Positions 17,647-27,192 of a DNA stretch of 64,000 bases are shown piece by piece. Both the position numbers and the translations under genes were made by a program. Within the stretch, counting starts at the first letter, position 1. The number at the start of each line of letters is the position of its first letter. This DNA is from an uncultured SAR116 cluster alpha proteobacterium. GTDB lineage: Bacteria; Pseudomonadota; Alphaproteobacteria; Puniceispirillales; Puniceispirillaceae. Below the pieces are notes generated by a model. That model saw nothing but the letters and a program-made list of their open reading frames with translations, made no database searches and was not told where the DNA came from. The stretch lies in contig CACHEI010000003.1 in assembly GCA_902578815.1 (NCBI GenBank), positions 1 to 64,000 on the forward strand. Reading direction: 5' to 3'.

Positions 17647-18384
17647 ATGACAATCAAAGCCCGTTTGCTCAACAAATCTTATGGCTCAACAAATGCAGTA
17701 GTTGACCTTTCGCTCACAGCCTCACATGCTGGCGTTCTTGGGCTTTTGGGGGCAAACGGCGCAGGCAAGTCAACTTTGATTAAGATGCTTACAGGTTCCC
17801 TGACTCCTAACTCTGGTGATGCGGAAATCAATGGCTTTTCAATTGTTAAGGAAAGAGTTTCTGCTCAAGCGCAGATCGGCTACCTTCCAGAAGCAGTTAA
17901 CGGTTTTGAGGGTCTTTATGTGTTAGAATTTTTGCGTTTTGTGGCTAACGCAAAGGGATTCTTTAAAGATGCTGCTGATTTTGAAATTAACCGGATTATC
18001 GAAGTCCTTACGCTTGAGGAAGTGCTGACATCACAGTTAGGAAGATTGTCAAAAGGTTGGAGACAACGTGCTTGGTTGGCACAAGCAGTGTTGGGTGACC
18101 CACCCGTTCTATTTTTAGATGAACCAACTGATGGCCTTGACCCAATCCAGAAATCTGCAATCAGGGCCATCTTGAAGCGTATGGGGCGAAGTAAAACAAT
18201 AGTGATGTCTACCCATATCCTCGAGGAAGCAGAGTTGCTGTGCCAGGACTTGGCAATTATGCGTCATGGACAGATTGCTGATGCTGGACCTATTAAAAAT
18301 TTTTTGAGTGAGAATGGTCGATTAGAACCAAAAGTCAAAATGCTTATCGGTGATTATAAAAGTGAGATCTCTGGAGATGCTTGA
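17647..18384 (+). CDS. ABC-2 type transporter ATPase (GldA/NosF-like)
   Basis: A 245-aa ATPase of the ABC-2 exporter group. It has Walker A GANGAGKST (about residues 34-42), signature LSKGWRQRAWLAQAV (about 137-151), Walker B VLFLDEPTDGLDP and H-loop STHILEEAE. ATG 17647 is used; a GTG precedes it by one codon. Its end overlaps the next gene by 8 bp, so the two are translationally coupled. The partner is an ABC-2 permease fused to a GldG-like domain. The substrate is unknown. Its place between the sulfonate importer and soeABC suggests a link to that metabolism, but nothing in the sequence says which. Confidence 0.88.
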   Translation: MTIKARLLNKSYGSTNAVVDLSLTASHAGVLGLLGANGAGKSTLIKMLTGSLTPNSGDAEINGFSIVKERVSAQAQIGYLPEAVNGFEGLYVLEFLRFVANAKGFFKDAADFEINRIIEVLTLEEVLTSQLGRLSKGWRQRAWLAQAVLGDPPVLFLDEPTDGLDPIQKSAIRAILKRMGRSKTIVMSTHILEEAELLCQDLAIMRHGQIADAGPIKNFLSENGRLEPKVKMLIGDYKSEISGDA

Positions 18385-20113
18385 GTCATCTAAATTCATT
18401 AGGGATTTCTCAAAACCCGCTACGATGATTTGGATAACTTTGCTGCATGAATTGAGACAACAGGTTCACTCCTCTGCGATGCCTATATTTGCTGTTGGGT
18501 TTCTCGTGTTTCTTAATGGTAGTGTCTTTTTCATAGGCAATTTTCTCAACTCAAACCTAGCTACTCTTGATTTGCAGTGGCAATTTCTGATGTTGATAAG
18601 CGTTTTGCTCGTGCCAGCCTTGGCCATGCGCGCGTTCGAAAGCCACGAGAAGCCTGGAAGTATAAATCTCTTGCTGTCATTACCTATACCCGGGTCAATT
18701 TTTATATTCAGCAAGTGGTTATCTGGCACCCTGCTTTTGCTGGGAATGTTGATACTTACTTTTCCTATGGTTATGACAATTGCTTTTTTGGGTCAGCCAG
18801 ACTGGGGAATTATTTTTTCCGGTTATCTTGGAGCAGCCTTACTACTTGCTTCACTTTATGCAGTCGCGGTGCTTGCAGCGGCGATATCAAGGGAAAAGGT
18901 TTCATCTTTTCTCCTTGGTATCGCACTTGTATTAAGCTTGCTGGTTTTTGACATAGAAAAATCACTTTTGATTTTACTGCCAGATCAAATAGCTGAGTTC
19001 TTGAGGTTTACTTATGCATTGAGTCCAAAACACTGGTTTCAAGAAGTTGCGTCAGGAGAGATAACCCTTGCAGCTTTGATTTACTTTACAACGTTGTGTT
19101 TAGTTTCGCTTTGGATTTCTACACGTCAGTTTGAAGCCCTACGCCAACCAACGGCGAGTAGGTTAAAAGAAGTAATAGGCAGTCTAGCTGTGTTTATAAT
19201 TTTTGTAGGATTTATTTCAGGACTTGTCGTAGTTGTCTCAAAGCTAGATGTTGGGGTGGATGTTACCGAACAGCGTGAATTTACTTTAAGCGCAAAAACA
19301 ATAGATATTGCTCGCAGTGTTCCAGAGACGACCAATATTCAGTTGTTTTTTAACAAAAGTTTAGCTCAGGTGCCGCCAACAATTAGGGATCACCGCAAAC
19401 GGGTAGAGAAGCTGTTAAAACGGATAGAGAAAAAAAGCCAAGGTAAAGTAAAGGTTAAATTTATCGCTTTAAGTGAAGACACCGAATTAGCCGAAATGGC
19501 GGAGCTGGCTGGTGTCTCAGCTATCCCAATGAGTTCGGGAGATACTCTATATTTTGGCGCGGTTTTTAAAGCAGATGGCAGACATCTTGTGATAAACTAC
19601 TTTGATCACAAGCGCGCAGCACTGTTGGAATATGATATAGCCGTCAAACTAAGCAATTTTTCTCGCCAACAGACGCATCGCGTTGGAGTTTTGGCATCGT
19701 TTCTCAAACCAAGAAATGCCTATGAGCCACACCCTTCATTTTCAATTTTGGAAGAGTTAAAGAGCCAATACGATATTACGATAGTCCCTTACTTTGCTGA
19801 CAGTCTGCCCGAAGATATTGATATATTAATTGTCATAGATGCGCCTGTGCTCCGGCGCGGCATGCTTGAAGCAATCGATGCACACATTAGTAGTGGCTTA
19901 GGAGCATTATTCTTGGTTGACCCATATCAACGTATGAATGAGGCTAATGCTTCGTTGGTGATTAATGCATCAAAAGAAGGTGAAATCAACACACTAATAG
20001 ATTTATTGAATGCTTATGGACTTGCGTTTTCGCCCGACAAAATTGTGGGAGATGATTTAAACTCCTCACTTGTTCAGTCAGATGTAGGTGCTGCTTATCC
20101 ATTTCCTTATTGA
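18377..20113 (+). CDS. ABC-2 permease fused to GldG-like domain, 5' part up to in-frame TGA
   Basis: Residues 1-270 hold about six membrane helices of an ABC-2 permease (GldF-like). From about residue 280 a single helix leads into a GldG/ABC-auxiliary extracytoplasmic domain (LDVGVDVTEQREFTLS, then RVEKLLKRIEKKSQGKVKV). Reading stops at TGA (20111-20113) right after AAYPFPY. The same frame continues without other stops to 20977 with sequence expected for the rest of GldG. Related proteins usually read Y-P-x-W-L here, so a TGG-to-TGA change is likely. The ATG at 18377 overlaps the ATPase stop. TGA is a normal stop elsewhere in this window, so general recoding to Trp is excluded. The truncated product would lack the C-terminal anchor. 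Confidence 0.75.
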   Translation: MLESSKFIRDFSKPATMIWITLLHELRQQVHSSAMPIFAVGFLVFLNGSVFFIGNFLNSNLATLDLQWQFLMLISVLLVPALAMRAFESHEKPGSINLLLSLPIPGSIFIFSKWLSGTLLLLGMLILTFPMVMTIAFLGQPDWGIIFSGYLGAALLLASLYAVAVLAAAISREKVSSFLLGIALVLSLLVFDIEKSLLILLPDQIAEFLRFTYALSPKHWFQEVASGEITLAALIYFTTLCLVSLWISTRQFEALRQPTASRLKEVIGSLAVFIIFVGFISGLVVVVSKLDVGVDVTEQREFTLSAKTIDIARSVPETTNIQLFFNKSLAQVPPTIRDHRKRVEKLLKRIEKKSQGKVKVKFIALSEDTELAEMAELAGVSAIPMSSGDTLYFGAVFKADGRHLVINYFDHKRAALLEYDIAVKLSNFSRQQTHRVGVLASFLKPRNAYEPHPSFSILEELKSQYDITIVPYFADSLPEDIDILIVIDAPVLRRGMLEAIDAHISSGLGALFLVDPYQRMNEANASLVINASKEGEINTLIDLLNAYGLAFSPDKIVGDDLNSSLVQSDVGAAYPFPY

Positions 20114-20977
20114 TTGCAAATTGGGCCAAATAATATTTCCAAAGAGCATCCAGTATCAATTGCGCTGAACCGGCTACTTTTCGCAGAAGCAGGGCATTTT
20201 GAAATTGATGAAAGCAACAAATCTGTCCATCCGGTAGTATCCACAAGCACTCAGACTGCAGAGCTTTACAAGCGCGAAATTAAATTAAATGAAGCCAATG
20301 TTCTTGCGGCTAATTTCTCACCGGAAACAAATCCTCCCCGAAATCTGGTTGTTTATATGGATGGTGAAGTCAAACCAGCTCTCGTTGAGAGTTCTAAAAT
20401 GCCAACTAACACAAAAGCCTCTTTTTTTGCGGTGGGAGATGCTGATTGGATTTACAATGGGTATAGTATGACTGAAGCGCAAGTCGGTGGAACGACGATG
20501 CCCAGACCCATAAATGACAATTTCTCACTATTCTTGAACATGGTTGAGTACCTTACCGGAGATGACCGTTTGTTGGCTATTCGTTCAAACGGAAACCCTA
20601 TTAGACCCTTTAAAAAAGTAGAGGATATGCTCTCTGAAACGCGTCAAATTTATCGCGAACGTGAAGCTGAGTATCTCTCCCAGATTTCAAAAGCTGAGAC
20701 AAGTATTGCAGAGGTTTTGCAAATGACAGGTGCTGCCAATCGTGAACAGTTACCCAACGATTTACGACAACAGGTTATGCAATTGCAAGCGCTTGCTTAT
20801 CCAATTAAGCGTAATTTGCGTGCCCTGCGTCAAGAAATGCGTGAGAGGGTTGATACCCTATTTCGAAATATCATAATTTTTAACATAGCTTTTGGTCCAT
20901 TAGTGGTGGTTGGAGTCTCCGCACTTTTGAGGAAAATGCGCCGTAAACAGGAAAGGCAGTCTAAAATCTTTGCTTAG
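20114..20977 (+). pseudogene. 3' part of the GldG-like gene, beyond the in-frame TGA
   Basis: This open stretch continues the 18377 gene in the same frame with no shift. It has the expected middle and end of the GldG-type domain (MPRPINDNFSLFLNMVEYLTGDDRLLAIRSNG, a coiled-coil-like Glu/Arg-rich segment, then a membrane helix and a basic tail). The only start at the break is TTG, without a ribosome site. It is therefore most likely the untranslated end of an interrupted gene, or is made by stop-codon readthrough. Its preserved reading frame suggests a recent mutation or a sequencing error. Confidence 0.65.
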
Positions 20978-22133
20978 TTATGACCCCATTCGAATTGTCG
21001 CACGAAAAAGCGCTTTGCATAAAAGGCACCTAAATCTTGGTGCAGTGATGGTCAATTGGAACGGCTTAATGCTGCCCTTGAGTTACAGTCATTCCCTTCA
21101 AATGCAACACCTTGCGATAAGAACTGAATGTGGACTAACTGATATGTCTGGCATAAGAAAAATTCTCGTGAAAGGAAAGCAGGCTCAGTGGTTTCTCGAT
21201 AGCTGTGTCACCAGAAACTGTTATGCCCAAGAGCCAGGAACCGCTGTGTATACAGGAATTCTAGATGCAGATGGGAATATTCTCGATGATGCCATACTGT
21301 TTCGACTTAACTCTAGCCACGCTTGGCGCGACGCTGTGGTTAACGTTTCTGAGAATGCCTGGTTAATTTGTTTTGGCGCTGGACGTGGCTTTGCTATGTT
21401 ACTGAGTGAGGCAAGTAAATTTGATGTCGAGGTTATTGAATGCCAGCATCTTCATTGTCTGATGATTCAAGGTCCAAAAGCGGTAAGCTCCTTTGCCTCA
21501 GTGTTACCCAACAAAAATTCACGTGACAAAATGGCCAAGATGAAGCGCTTTGAAGTGAGAAACTTCGATCTCGCTGGTCATCAAGTTCTTGTCGCGCGGG
21601 TAAGCTATTCTGGGGAGGACGGATTTGAAATCTTTTGTGATTATAATGTCGTTACAGATATATGGGATTTGATTCTAGGCCGTGGTGTGCCTGCGGTATG
21701 TCCAGTTGCGTTTGGCGCTTTGGATATCATGAGAATAGAAGCAGGACTTTTGATTTTTGGACAAGATATGACAGGTTTTCAGACCCCAAGGGAAGTTGGG
21801 CTGGATTTTGTTGTCGACTATAATAAGACAGAATTTTTAGGAAAGGATGGCTTGTTGTTGCGTAACTGCAAACTCCAAAAATGCCTTGTTGGATTTCAAT
21901 CTAGTCAACAATTATCAATAGCAAACAGAGATCCTCTTCGTAATGGAGGTGAGAAGATTGGGCAAATTACCAGTTGTGGTTATTCACAATGGTTAAAAAA
22001 GACTATTGGCTTTGCGCATGTGACACCTAAAAGTGCGTCACCTGGAACCACTGCATATGTCAATTCTGCTGAGGGAATCGCTGAGGTTACTATAACCAAC
22101 AGAAGATTTTACCAAAATTTGATTTCCAGTTAG
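20970..22133 (+). CDS. GcvT-like folate-dependent aminomethyl/demethylase family protein
   Basis: A 387-aa protein of the glycine-cleavage T-protein fold. The N-terminal segment HLNLGAVMVNWNGLMLPLSY, then HLAIRTECGLTDMSGIRKILVKG, and GEDGFEIFC, RIEAGLLIFGQDM and LDFVVDYNKTEFLGK follow the family order. Members move C1 units between amines, sulfonium compounds or glycine and tetrahydrofolate (GcvT, DmdA, sarcosine and dimethylglycine enzymes). I cannot assign a substrate. The likely start is TTG 20970, overlapping the previous gene's end by 8 bp with AGGCAG upstream. Its location between sulfonate import and sulfite oxidation genes fits handling of methyl or formaldehyde units on folate. Confidence 0.8.
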   Translation: MLSYDPIRIVARKSALHKRHLNLGAVMVNWNGLMLPLSYSHSLQMQHLAIRTECGLTDMSGIRKILVKGKQAQWFLDSCVTRNCYAQEPGTAVYTGILDADGNILDDAILFRLNSSHAWRDAVVNVSENAWLICFGAGRGFAMLLSEASKFDVEVIECQHLHCLMIQGPKAVSSFASVLPNKNSRDKMAKMKRFEVRNFDLAGHQVLVARVSYSGEDGFEIFCDYNVVTDIWDLILGRGVPAVCPVAFGALDIMRIEAGLLIFGQDMTGFQTPREVGLDFVVDYNKTEFLGKDGLLLRNCKLQKCLVGFQSSQQLSIANRDPLRNGGEKIGQITSCGYSQWLKKTIGFAHVTPKSASPGTTAYVNSAEGIAEVTITNRRFYQNLISS

Positions 22134-22276
22134 ACCTTCAGTTCGCAAGACGTCATAGTTTACGTTCAAAATTTTATATAATTTGGGCTGAGCTTCAGTA
22201 CGTTAGCGCAGTCAATAAAGAAATTACAGGATACTTTTCCTCCCTTTATGCACACTTTTTTAGCAGAGGAAGCCAA

Positions 22277-23260
22277 TTGCAGTCAGAACCCCATCAGAGA
22301 AATGCGACAGACTTTCAGCCATCGCGCTCTCCTTTTCTATGCGAACAGACAAATAATTGTCCTGAGAGTTTGTTGAGGCTAGTAGATAAGTTGCCGCCTT
22401 TAAGGGTAGCGTTTGTTCGAGCAATCGGGAAACACGTGATGGAAACAGCGCGTGAAGCACTGGACCGAGGTCTAGTTGTTCCCATCATGGTTGGTGAAGT
22501 TGAAGCAATTATTTCAGATGCGAAGGCGCTCGGCTGGAATCTTGATGGGGTTCGTCTTGTAAACGCGGTAGGTGAGAGTGAGGCGATTGATACATCTATT
22601 TCACTGGTCAATAGTGGAGAAGCATCGGGATTGATAAAGGGACAAATCCACTCCGATATTTTTATGGGAGGTATTGTTCGTCGTGATGCTAACATACGCA
22701 CCAACAGCCGGATGATACACATTTTTGCGATGCTGCCGCCCGACGGTGGTCAGGCATTGCTTATTACCGATGCTGCGGTAAATGTTTCCCCGAGCGTCGA
22801 GACGCGAGTTGATGCCGCTTTGCAGACGGCGAGAATGGCACGCAAACTCGGTGTTGCAAGGCCAAGGATCGCGATCCTATCTGCAACGGAGGCTCTGTCA
22901 AAGGCCATACCGTCAAGTACAGAAGCAGAGCGGATAGCTCAACTAGCGCGAAAAGTCGACAAAAGAGCAGATTATGCTGGCCCCCTATCACTTGATCTTG
23001 CTCTATCCCCGAAGTCTGTGATCTCTAAAGGGATTGCTGAGGATAGTTTGCTGGGGATCGTTGCAGGAAAAGCAGACGCGGTGGTGGTGCCTGACCTTGT
23101 TTCGGGAAATGTATTGTTCAAGTCACTAGTATACTTTGCTAACGCTTTAGCCGCTGGCATTGTCGTTGGTGGTAAAGTTCCAATTGTATTAACCAGTCGC
23201 TCTGATCCTCCCCAAGCTAGAATAGCATCAATTGCTCTTGCGGCTTTGATTAATGCGTAA
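22277..23260 (+). CDS. Phosphate acetyl/butyryltransferase family protein
   Basis: A 327-aa member of the PTA_PTB family, which exchanges acyl groups between CoA and phosphate. Typical segments are GLIKGQIHSDIFMGGIVRRD, RMIHIFAMLPPDG, LLITDAAVNVSP, RIAILSATEAL, VPDLVSGNVLFKSL and VPIVLTSRSD. TTG 22277 is the likely start, with GAGGAAG about 5 bp upstream. It is shorter than full Pta (about 700 aa) and lacks the DRTGG domain, like the compact forms that pair with sulfoacetaldehyde acetyltransferase in taurine degraders. No xsc is visible here. The neighbours (GcvT-like, soeABC) suggest organosulfur or C1 metabolism. The acyl substrate is unknown. Confidence 0.85.
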   Translation: MQSEPHQRNATDFQPSRSPFLCEQTNNCPESLLRLVDKLPPLRVAFVRAIGKHVMETAREALDRGLVVPIMVGEVEAIISDAKALGWNLDGVRLVNAVGESEAIDTSISLVNSGEASGLIKGQIHSDIFMGGIVRRDANIRTNSRMIHIFAMLPPDGGQALLITDAAVNVSPSVETRVDAALQTARMARKLGVARPRIAILSATEALSKAIPSSTEAERIAQLARKVDKRADYAGPLSLDLALSPKSVISKGIAEDSLLGIVAGKADAVVVPDLVSGNVLFKSLVYFANALAAGIVVGGKVPIVLTSRSDPPQARIASIALAALINA

Positions 23261-23283
23261 CTTTGAGAGATTAAAACTAATAT

Positions 23284-24180
23284 CTAAGTCATTTCCAAAT
23301 TTTTCGAAGTTAGCATCTCAATAAACGCTTGGGACACATTGCTAAACTTCCTATTTCTATGGGTAATTAGCCTAAATTTCCTCACTGGAAGTTCAACTGG
23401 AATTAATTTTAAGAGGCCACTTTTCACCGACGAACTAACAACGTATTCAGATAGGAGTGTGATACCAGCACCAGACTCTACCGCTTGCCTCACCGCCTCA
23501 TTGCTGGGTAACTCTAGGGCTATATTAACTTCATCCCATTCGATTTGGCGTGAGTTCATAAAATATTCTAATAAGCGTCGTGTTCCAGATCCTACCTCGC
23601 GCACGACCCACGGAAGATTTTTTATGTCTGTATCGTTATAGTTTTGATTTAAAGCAGTGAACAATTTCTCAGCGGCTACAAGAACTGGTTGGTCATCATC
23701 AACGTCAGTAACTAAAAGTTGCTCAGAAGTTATCTCCCCTTCTACGAATCCAATTTCTGCGCTCCCATTCAAAATGGAGTTCTCCACTCCAGCTGTATTG
23801 GACATAGTTATGTTGAGTTTAGCGTCAGGATGAATAGTCTGAAATTTTGCGAGCACAGGTGGTAGCCAATAATTAGCAATTGTTTGACTGGCTGACATTT
23901 GGAGGTTGCCAACTGCTTTACCACCGATTTCAATAAGACTTTTCTTCGCAATTTCTGAACTCTCAAAAAAATGCCTCGCTGCAGGTAGAAACTGCTTTCC
24001 CTCTTCAGATAACACAATAGACCTGCCCACTCTTTTGAAGAGTTTTATTTGATACAACTCTTCTAATGCAGAAATTGAACTTGATGCCGCAGATTGAGTT
24101 ACACCAATGTGCTTTGCAGCCTGAGTTAAATTACCAATTTCAGCTGTGGCAAGAAATATTTTGATCTGAGTTAATGTCAT
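23284..24180 (-). CDS. LysR-type transcriptional regulator beside soeABC
   Basis: A 298-aa regulator. The helix-turn-helix is at residues 1-60 (LTQIKIFLATAEIGNLTQAAKHIGVTQSAASSSISALEEL). The effector domain includes LQMSASQTIANYWLPPVL and WVVREVGSGTRRLLEYFM, as in the CysB/CbbR-like and YeiE-like groups. It is divergent from soeA across a 120-bp gap that must hold both promoters, so control of sulfite oxidation genes is the natural reading. The inducer is not known; sulfite or sulfonate would be a reasonable test. It ends close to the phosphotransacetylase gene, which runs toward it. Confidence 0.92.
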   Translation of the reverse strand: MTLTQIKIFLATAEIGNLTQAAKHIGVTQSAASSSISALEELYQIKLFKRVGRSIVLSEEGKQFLPAARHFFESSEIAKKSLIEIGGKAVGNLQMSASQTIANYWLPPVLAKFQTIHPDAKLNITMSNTAGVENSILNGSAEIGFVEGEITSEQLLVTDVDDDQPVLVAAEKLFTALNQNYNDTDIKNLPWVVREVGSGTRRLLEYFMNSRQIEWDEVNIALELPSNEAVRQAVESGAGITLLSEYVVSSSVKSGLLKLIPVELPVRKFRLITHRNRKFSNVSQAFIEMLTSKNLEMT

Positions 24181-24300
24181 AACAACCCATAAGCATATTC
24201 GAACGTATTTATGAAAATTACCAGTTTGACTAATGAATACTAAGGGGGCATTTTACCGCATGTCTTTGATCTCTCACGTACAGTTCAACCCTAGGTAAGT

Positions 24301-27192
24301 ATGATGTCCTCTGAGCCGCAAATTGAATACAGCCCAAAAGTCAATGACGAGATCAAGAAGACAACATGCTATATGTGCGCGTGTAGATGTGGAATCAACG
24401 TACACATCCGTGATGATAAAATTCGGTATATTGAAGGAAATCGGGACCATCCAATAAATAAGGGGGTTTTGTGCGCTAAAGGGTCCGCTGGCATTATGCA
24501 GCACTATTCGCCGGCACGCCTCAAATCACCAATGCGAAGAGTTGGTCCGCGTGGGTCTGGACAATTTGAACCAGTGAGTTGGGAAGAGGCGTTATCCACT
24601 GCAACCGGTTGGTTAGAGCCGGTCAGAAACACGGACCCAAAAAAACTAGCTTTTTTTACTGGTCGGGATCAATCACAAGCGCTGACTAGCTGGTGGGCGC
24701 AGCAGTTTGGAACTCCAAATTTTGCGGCGCATGGTGGCTTTTGCTCTGTCAATATGGCGGCCGGTGGAATTTATACTGTTGGTGGAGCTTTTTGGGAGTT
24801 TGGCGCCCCTGATTGGGACCTCACGGAAATGTTTGTTTTATTTGGTGTAGCAGAGGATCACGACTCTAACCCAATCAAAATCGGACTTGGCAAAGTCAAG
24901 AGTCGGGGAAAAAAAGTTGTTTCAGTCAACCCAGTCCAAACTGGCTATGCGGCGATCTCTGATGATTGGTATGGGATCACACCGGGAACTGACGGTTTGT
25001 TGATAATTGCGCTAATCCGAGAATTGATGCTTTCTGGTAATATCGATGTGGATTATCTCCGTAGGTATACGAATTCTCCATGGTTAGTCATCCGAAACCC
25101 TGGTGCTGCGAATGATGGGCTATTTTTGCGCGACGCTGCGGGTGAACCACAGGTTCTCGATCGCTTAACAGGGCAAGCCGTCTCGCATAAATCAAAGAAT
25201 GTCAGCTCTGCAATGCATGGCCAAATATCTTTGGACGGTGGAGGCATCGCTACTCCTGCATTTACGATTCTAACTGAAACTTACATGGACGATGCATATG
25301 CGCCTGAGGCAGTAGCTAACACTACTGGAATCGCAGCAGATAGAATTCGTCAATTTGCAGCAGATCTTGCCGAGGCTGCCTTTGCCAAAGAAATTGTAAT
25401 TAAACAGCCTTGGACGGACTGGAAGGGAGAGCGGCATGAAACGATGATAGGCCGTCCAGTTGCCATGCATTCTATGAGAGGAATATCAGCTCATTCCAAT
25501 GGCTTCCAGACATGTAGAGCTCTCCATGTTTTACAATTGATGTTGGGATCTGTGGAGGTCCCCGGAGGATGGCGGTTTAAACCCCCTTATCCAAAGCCGC
25601 CGGAAGCACATCCAAAGCCTGCAGGTAGACCAGATCAGGTCGGCGCGGGCAAGCCATTACCTGGGGCCCCTTTAGGTTACGTTCTGGGACCAGAAGACCT
25701 TCTGCTTGGTGATGACGGAAGCCCACAAAGAATTGATAAAGCATATAGCTGGGATGCACCTATGTCAGCTCATGGTTTGATGCATATGGTTATCTCGAAT
25801 GCCGTTGCAGGTGATCCCTATCCTATTGATGTGCTGTTTATGTATATGGCCAATATGGCTTGGAACTCATCAATGAACACCCGCGGTGTGATGGAAATGC
25901 TTACCGAAACTGATCCTGAGACTGGTGAATACAAAATCCCAAAAATTATCTATTCAGATGCCTATTCGTCGGAAATGGTCGCCTATGCGGATCTCATATT
26001 GCCAGATACCACTTATTTAGAACGCCATGACGCAATTTCTTTATTAGACAGACCAATCTGCGAGGCAGATGCGGTTTGTGACGCCATTAGGTGGCCAGTT
26101 TTTGAACCAGACCGTGATGTGAGAGGCTTTCAATCGGTATTGCTAGATTTGGGGGCGAGGCTCGGTCTTCCCGGCATGGTTGACGGAGAAGGAGGAGCCA
26201 GATACTCAGATTATGGAGATTATATTGTCAATCACCAGCGAAAGCCAGGTATCGGGCCACTAGCAGGATTTAGGGGTAATGGGGCGCAATCAGGACGCGG
26301 TAAACCTAACCCGGGACAACTTGATGCATACATAGCCAACGGTGCATTTTGGCATAAATCTATACCGCATGAAGCGCGATATTATAAAATGGCCAACATG
26401 TCGTATCAGAAGTTTGCAGTAGATATGGGTATTTATGATAGCCCCCAACCCTATGCTTTTCAGATTTACAGCGAACCTCTGCAGAAATTTCACCTTGCAG
26501 CTGAAGGTCATGGAAATATTCAGCCACCTGAGCATCTGCGCGATAGAGTTAAAAGTTGTTTTACTCCTTTACCTACTTGGTATACGCCATTTGAAGGGGC
26601 TTCTGTTGATGAGGAAGAATTTCCATTACATGCTCTGACCCAACGCCCTATGGCAATGTATCATTCATGGGGTTCGCAAAACCCTTGGCTTAGACAAATC
26701 CATGGGCACAATCCCATGTTTGTTCCTCAAAAATTGGCAAAAGAACATAACCTGTCTGATGGGGACTGGATTTGGGTAACGTCGCACCACGGTAAAATTC
26801 GTGTACCAGTGGCTATAATGGCTGGTCTCAATGAAAAAACCATTTGGACTTGGAATGCTATTGGTAAGAGAAAAGGTGCCTGGCAGCTGGAAGACGATGC
26901 TCCTGAGGCTAAAAAAGGTTTCTTGTTAAATCACTTAATTCACGAACTGTTACCCGCAAAGGGTGACGGCCAGAGATGGGCAAATTCTGACCCAATAACT
27001 GGTCAAGCAGCGTGGTTTGATCTGAAAGTAAACATAAGAAAAGCTGACGCAAATGAACCAGCTCAAGCGTCTCCGCAATTCCCAGCCTTGCCAAGAATGA
27101 ACGGTGTGGTGCCAACCCCGAGTAAAACTTTGAGGTACGGGCTTCAATGGAGTGGAAACAAAACTAAAGACAAAAGTGAGCCTAAGATATGA
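24301..27192 (+). CDS. soeA: Sulfite dehydrogenase (quinone) molybdopterin subunit SoeA
   Basis: A 963-aa molybdopterin oxidoreductase of the DMSO-reductase/polysulfide-reductase branch. The N-terminal [4Fe-4S] ligands are C23, C26, C30 and C58. There is no twin-arginine signal, so it works in the cytoplasm, as SoeA does. HGGFCSVNMAAGG near residue 143 offers a Cys as Mo ligand. The C-terminal domain has HALTQRPMAMYHSWGSQNPWLRQIHGHNP. Size, order and the B and C subunits downstream match SoeABC, which oxidises sulfite to sulfate and reduces quinone. This fits sulfite release by the oxygenase. A formate dehydrogenase or other DMSO-reductase relative is less likely but cannot be excluded by eye. 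Confidence 0.83.
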   Translation: MMSSEPQIEYSPKVNDEIKKTTCYMCACRCGINVHIRDDKIRYIEGNRDHPINKGVLCAKGSAGIMQHYSPARLKSPMRRVGPRGSGQFEPVSWEEALSTATGWLEPVRNTDPKKLAFFTGRDQSQALTSWWAQQFGTPNFAAHGGFCSVNMAAGGIYTVGGAFWEFGAPDWDLTEMFVLFGVAEDHDSNPIKIGLGKVKSRGKKVVSVNPVQTGYAAISDDWYGITPGTDGLLIIALIRELMLSGNIDVDYLRRYTNSPWLVIRNPGAANDGLFLRDAAGEPQVLDRLTGQAVSHKSKNVSSAMHGQISLDGGGIATPAFTILTETYMDDAYAPEAVANTTGIAADRIRQFAADLAEAAFAKEIVIKQPWTDWKGERHETMIGRPVAMHSMRGISAHSNGFQTCRALHVLQLMLGSVEVPGGWRFKPPYPKPPEAHPKPAGRPDQVGAGKPLPGAPLGYVLGPEDLLLGDDGSPQRIDKAYSWDAPMSAHGLMHMVISNAVAGDPYPIDVLFMYMANMAWNSSMNTRGVMEMLTETDPETGEYKIPKIIYSDAYSSEMVAYADLILPDTTYLERHDAISLLDRPICEADAVCDAIRWPVFEPDRDVRGFQSVLLDLGARLGLPGMVDGEGGARYSDYGDYIVNHQRKPGIGPLAGFRGNGAQSGRGKPNPGQLDAYIANGAFWHKSIPHEARYYKMANMSYQKFAVDMGIYDSPQPYAFQIYSEPLQKFHLAAEGHGNIQPPEHLRDRVKSCFTPLPTWYTPFEGASVDEEEFPLHALTQRPMAMYHSWGSQNPWLRQIHGHNPMFVPQKLAKEHNLSDGDWIWVTSHHGKIRVPVAIMAGLNEKTIWTWNAIGKRKGAWQLEDDAPEAKKGFLLNHLIHELLPAKGDGQRWANSDPITGQAAWFDLKVNIRKADANEPAQASPQFPALPRMNGVVPTPSKTLRYGLQWSGNKTKDKSEPKI

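Noticed and set aside
18377..20113. Genetic code with TGA read as tryptophan
   Set aside because: Several genes here, such as agmatinase and puuA, end in TGA at the expected protein end, so TGA is a normal stop.
20114..20977. Independent gene starting at TTG
   Set aside because: It continues the upstream frame exactly, has no ribosome site, and begins in the middle of a known domain. It is treated as the tail of an interrupted gene.
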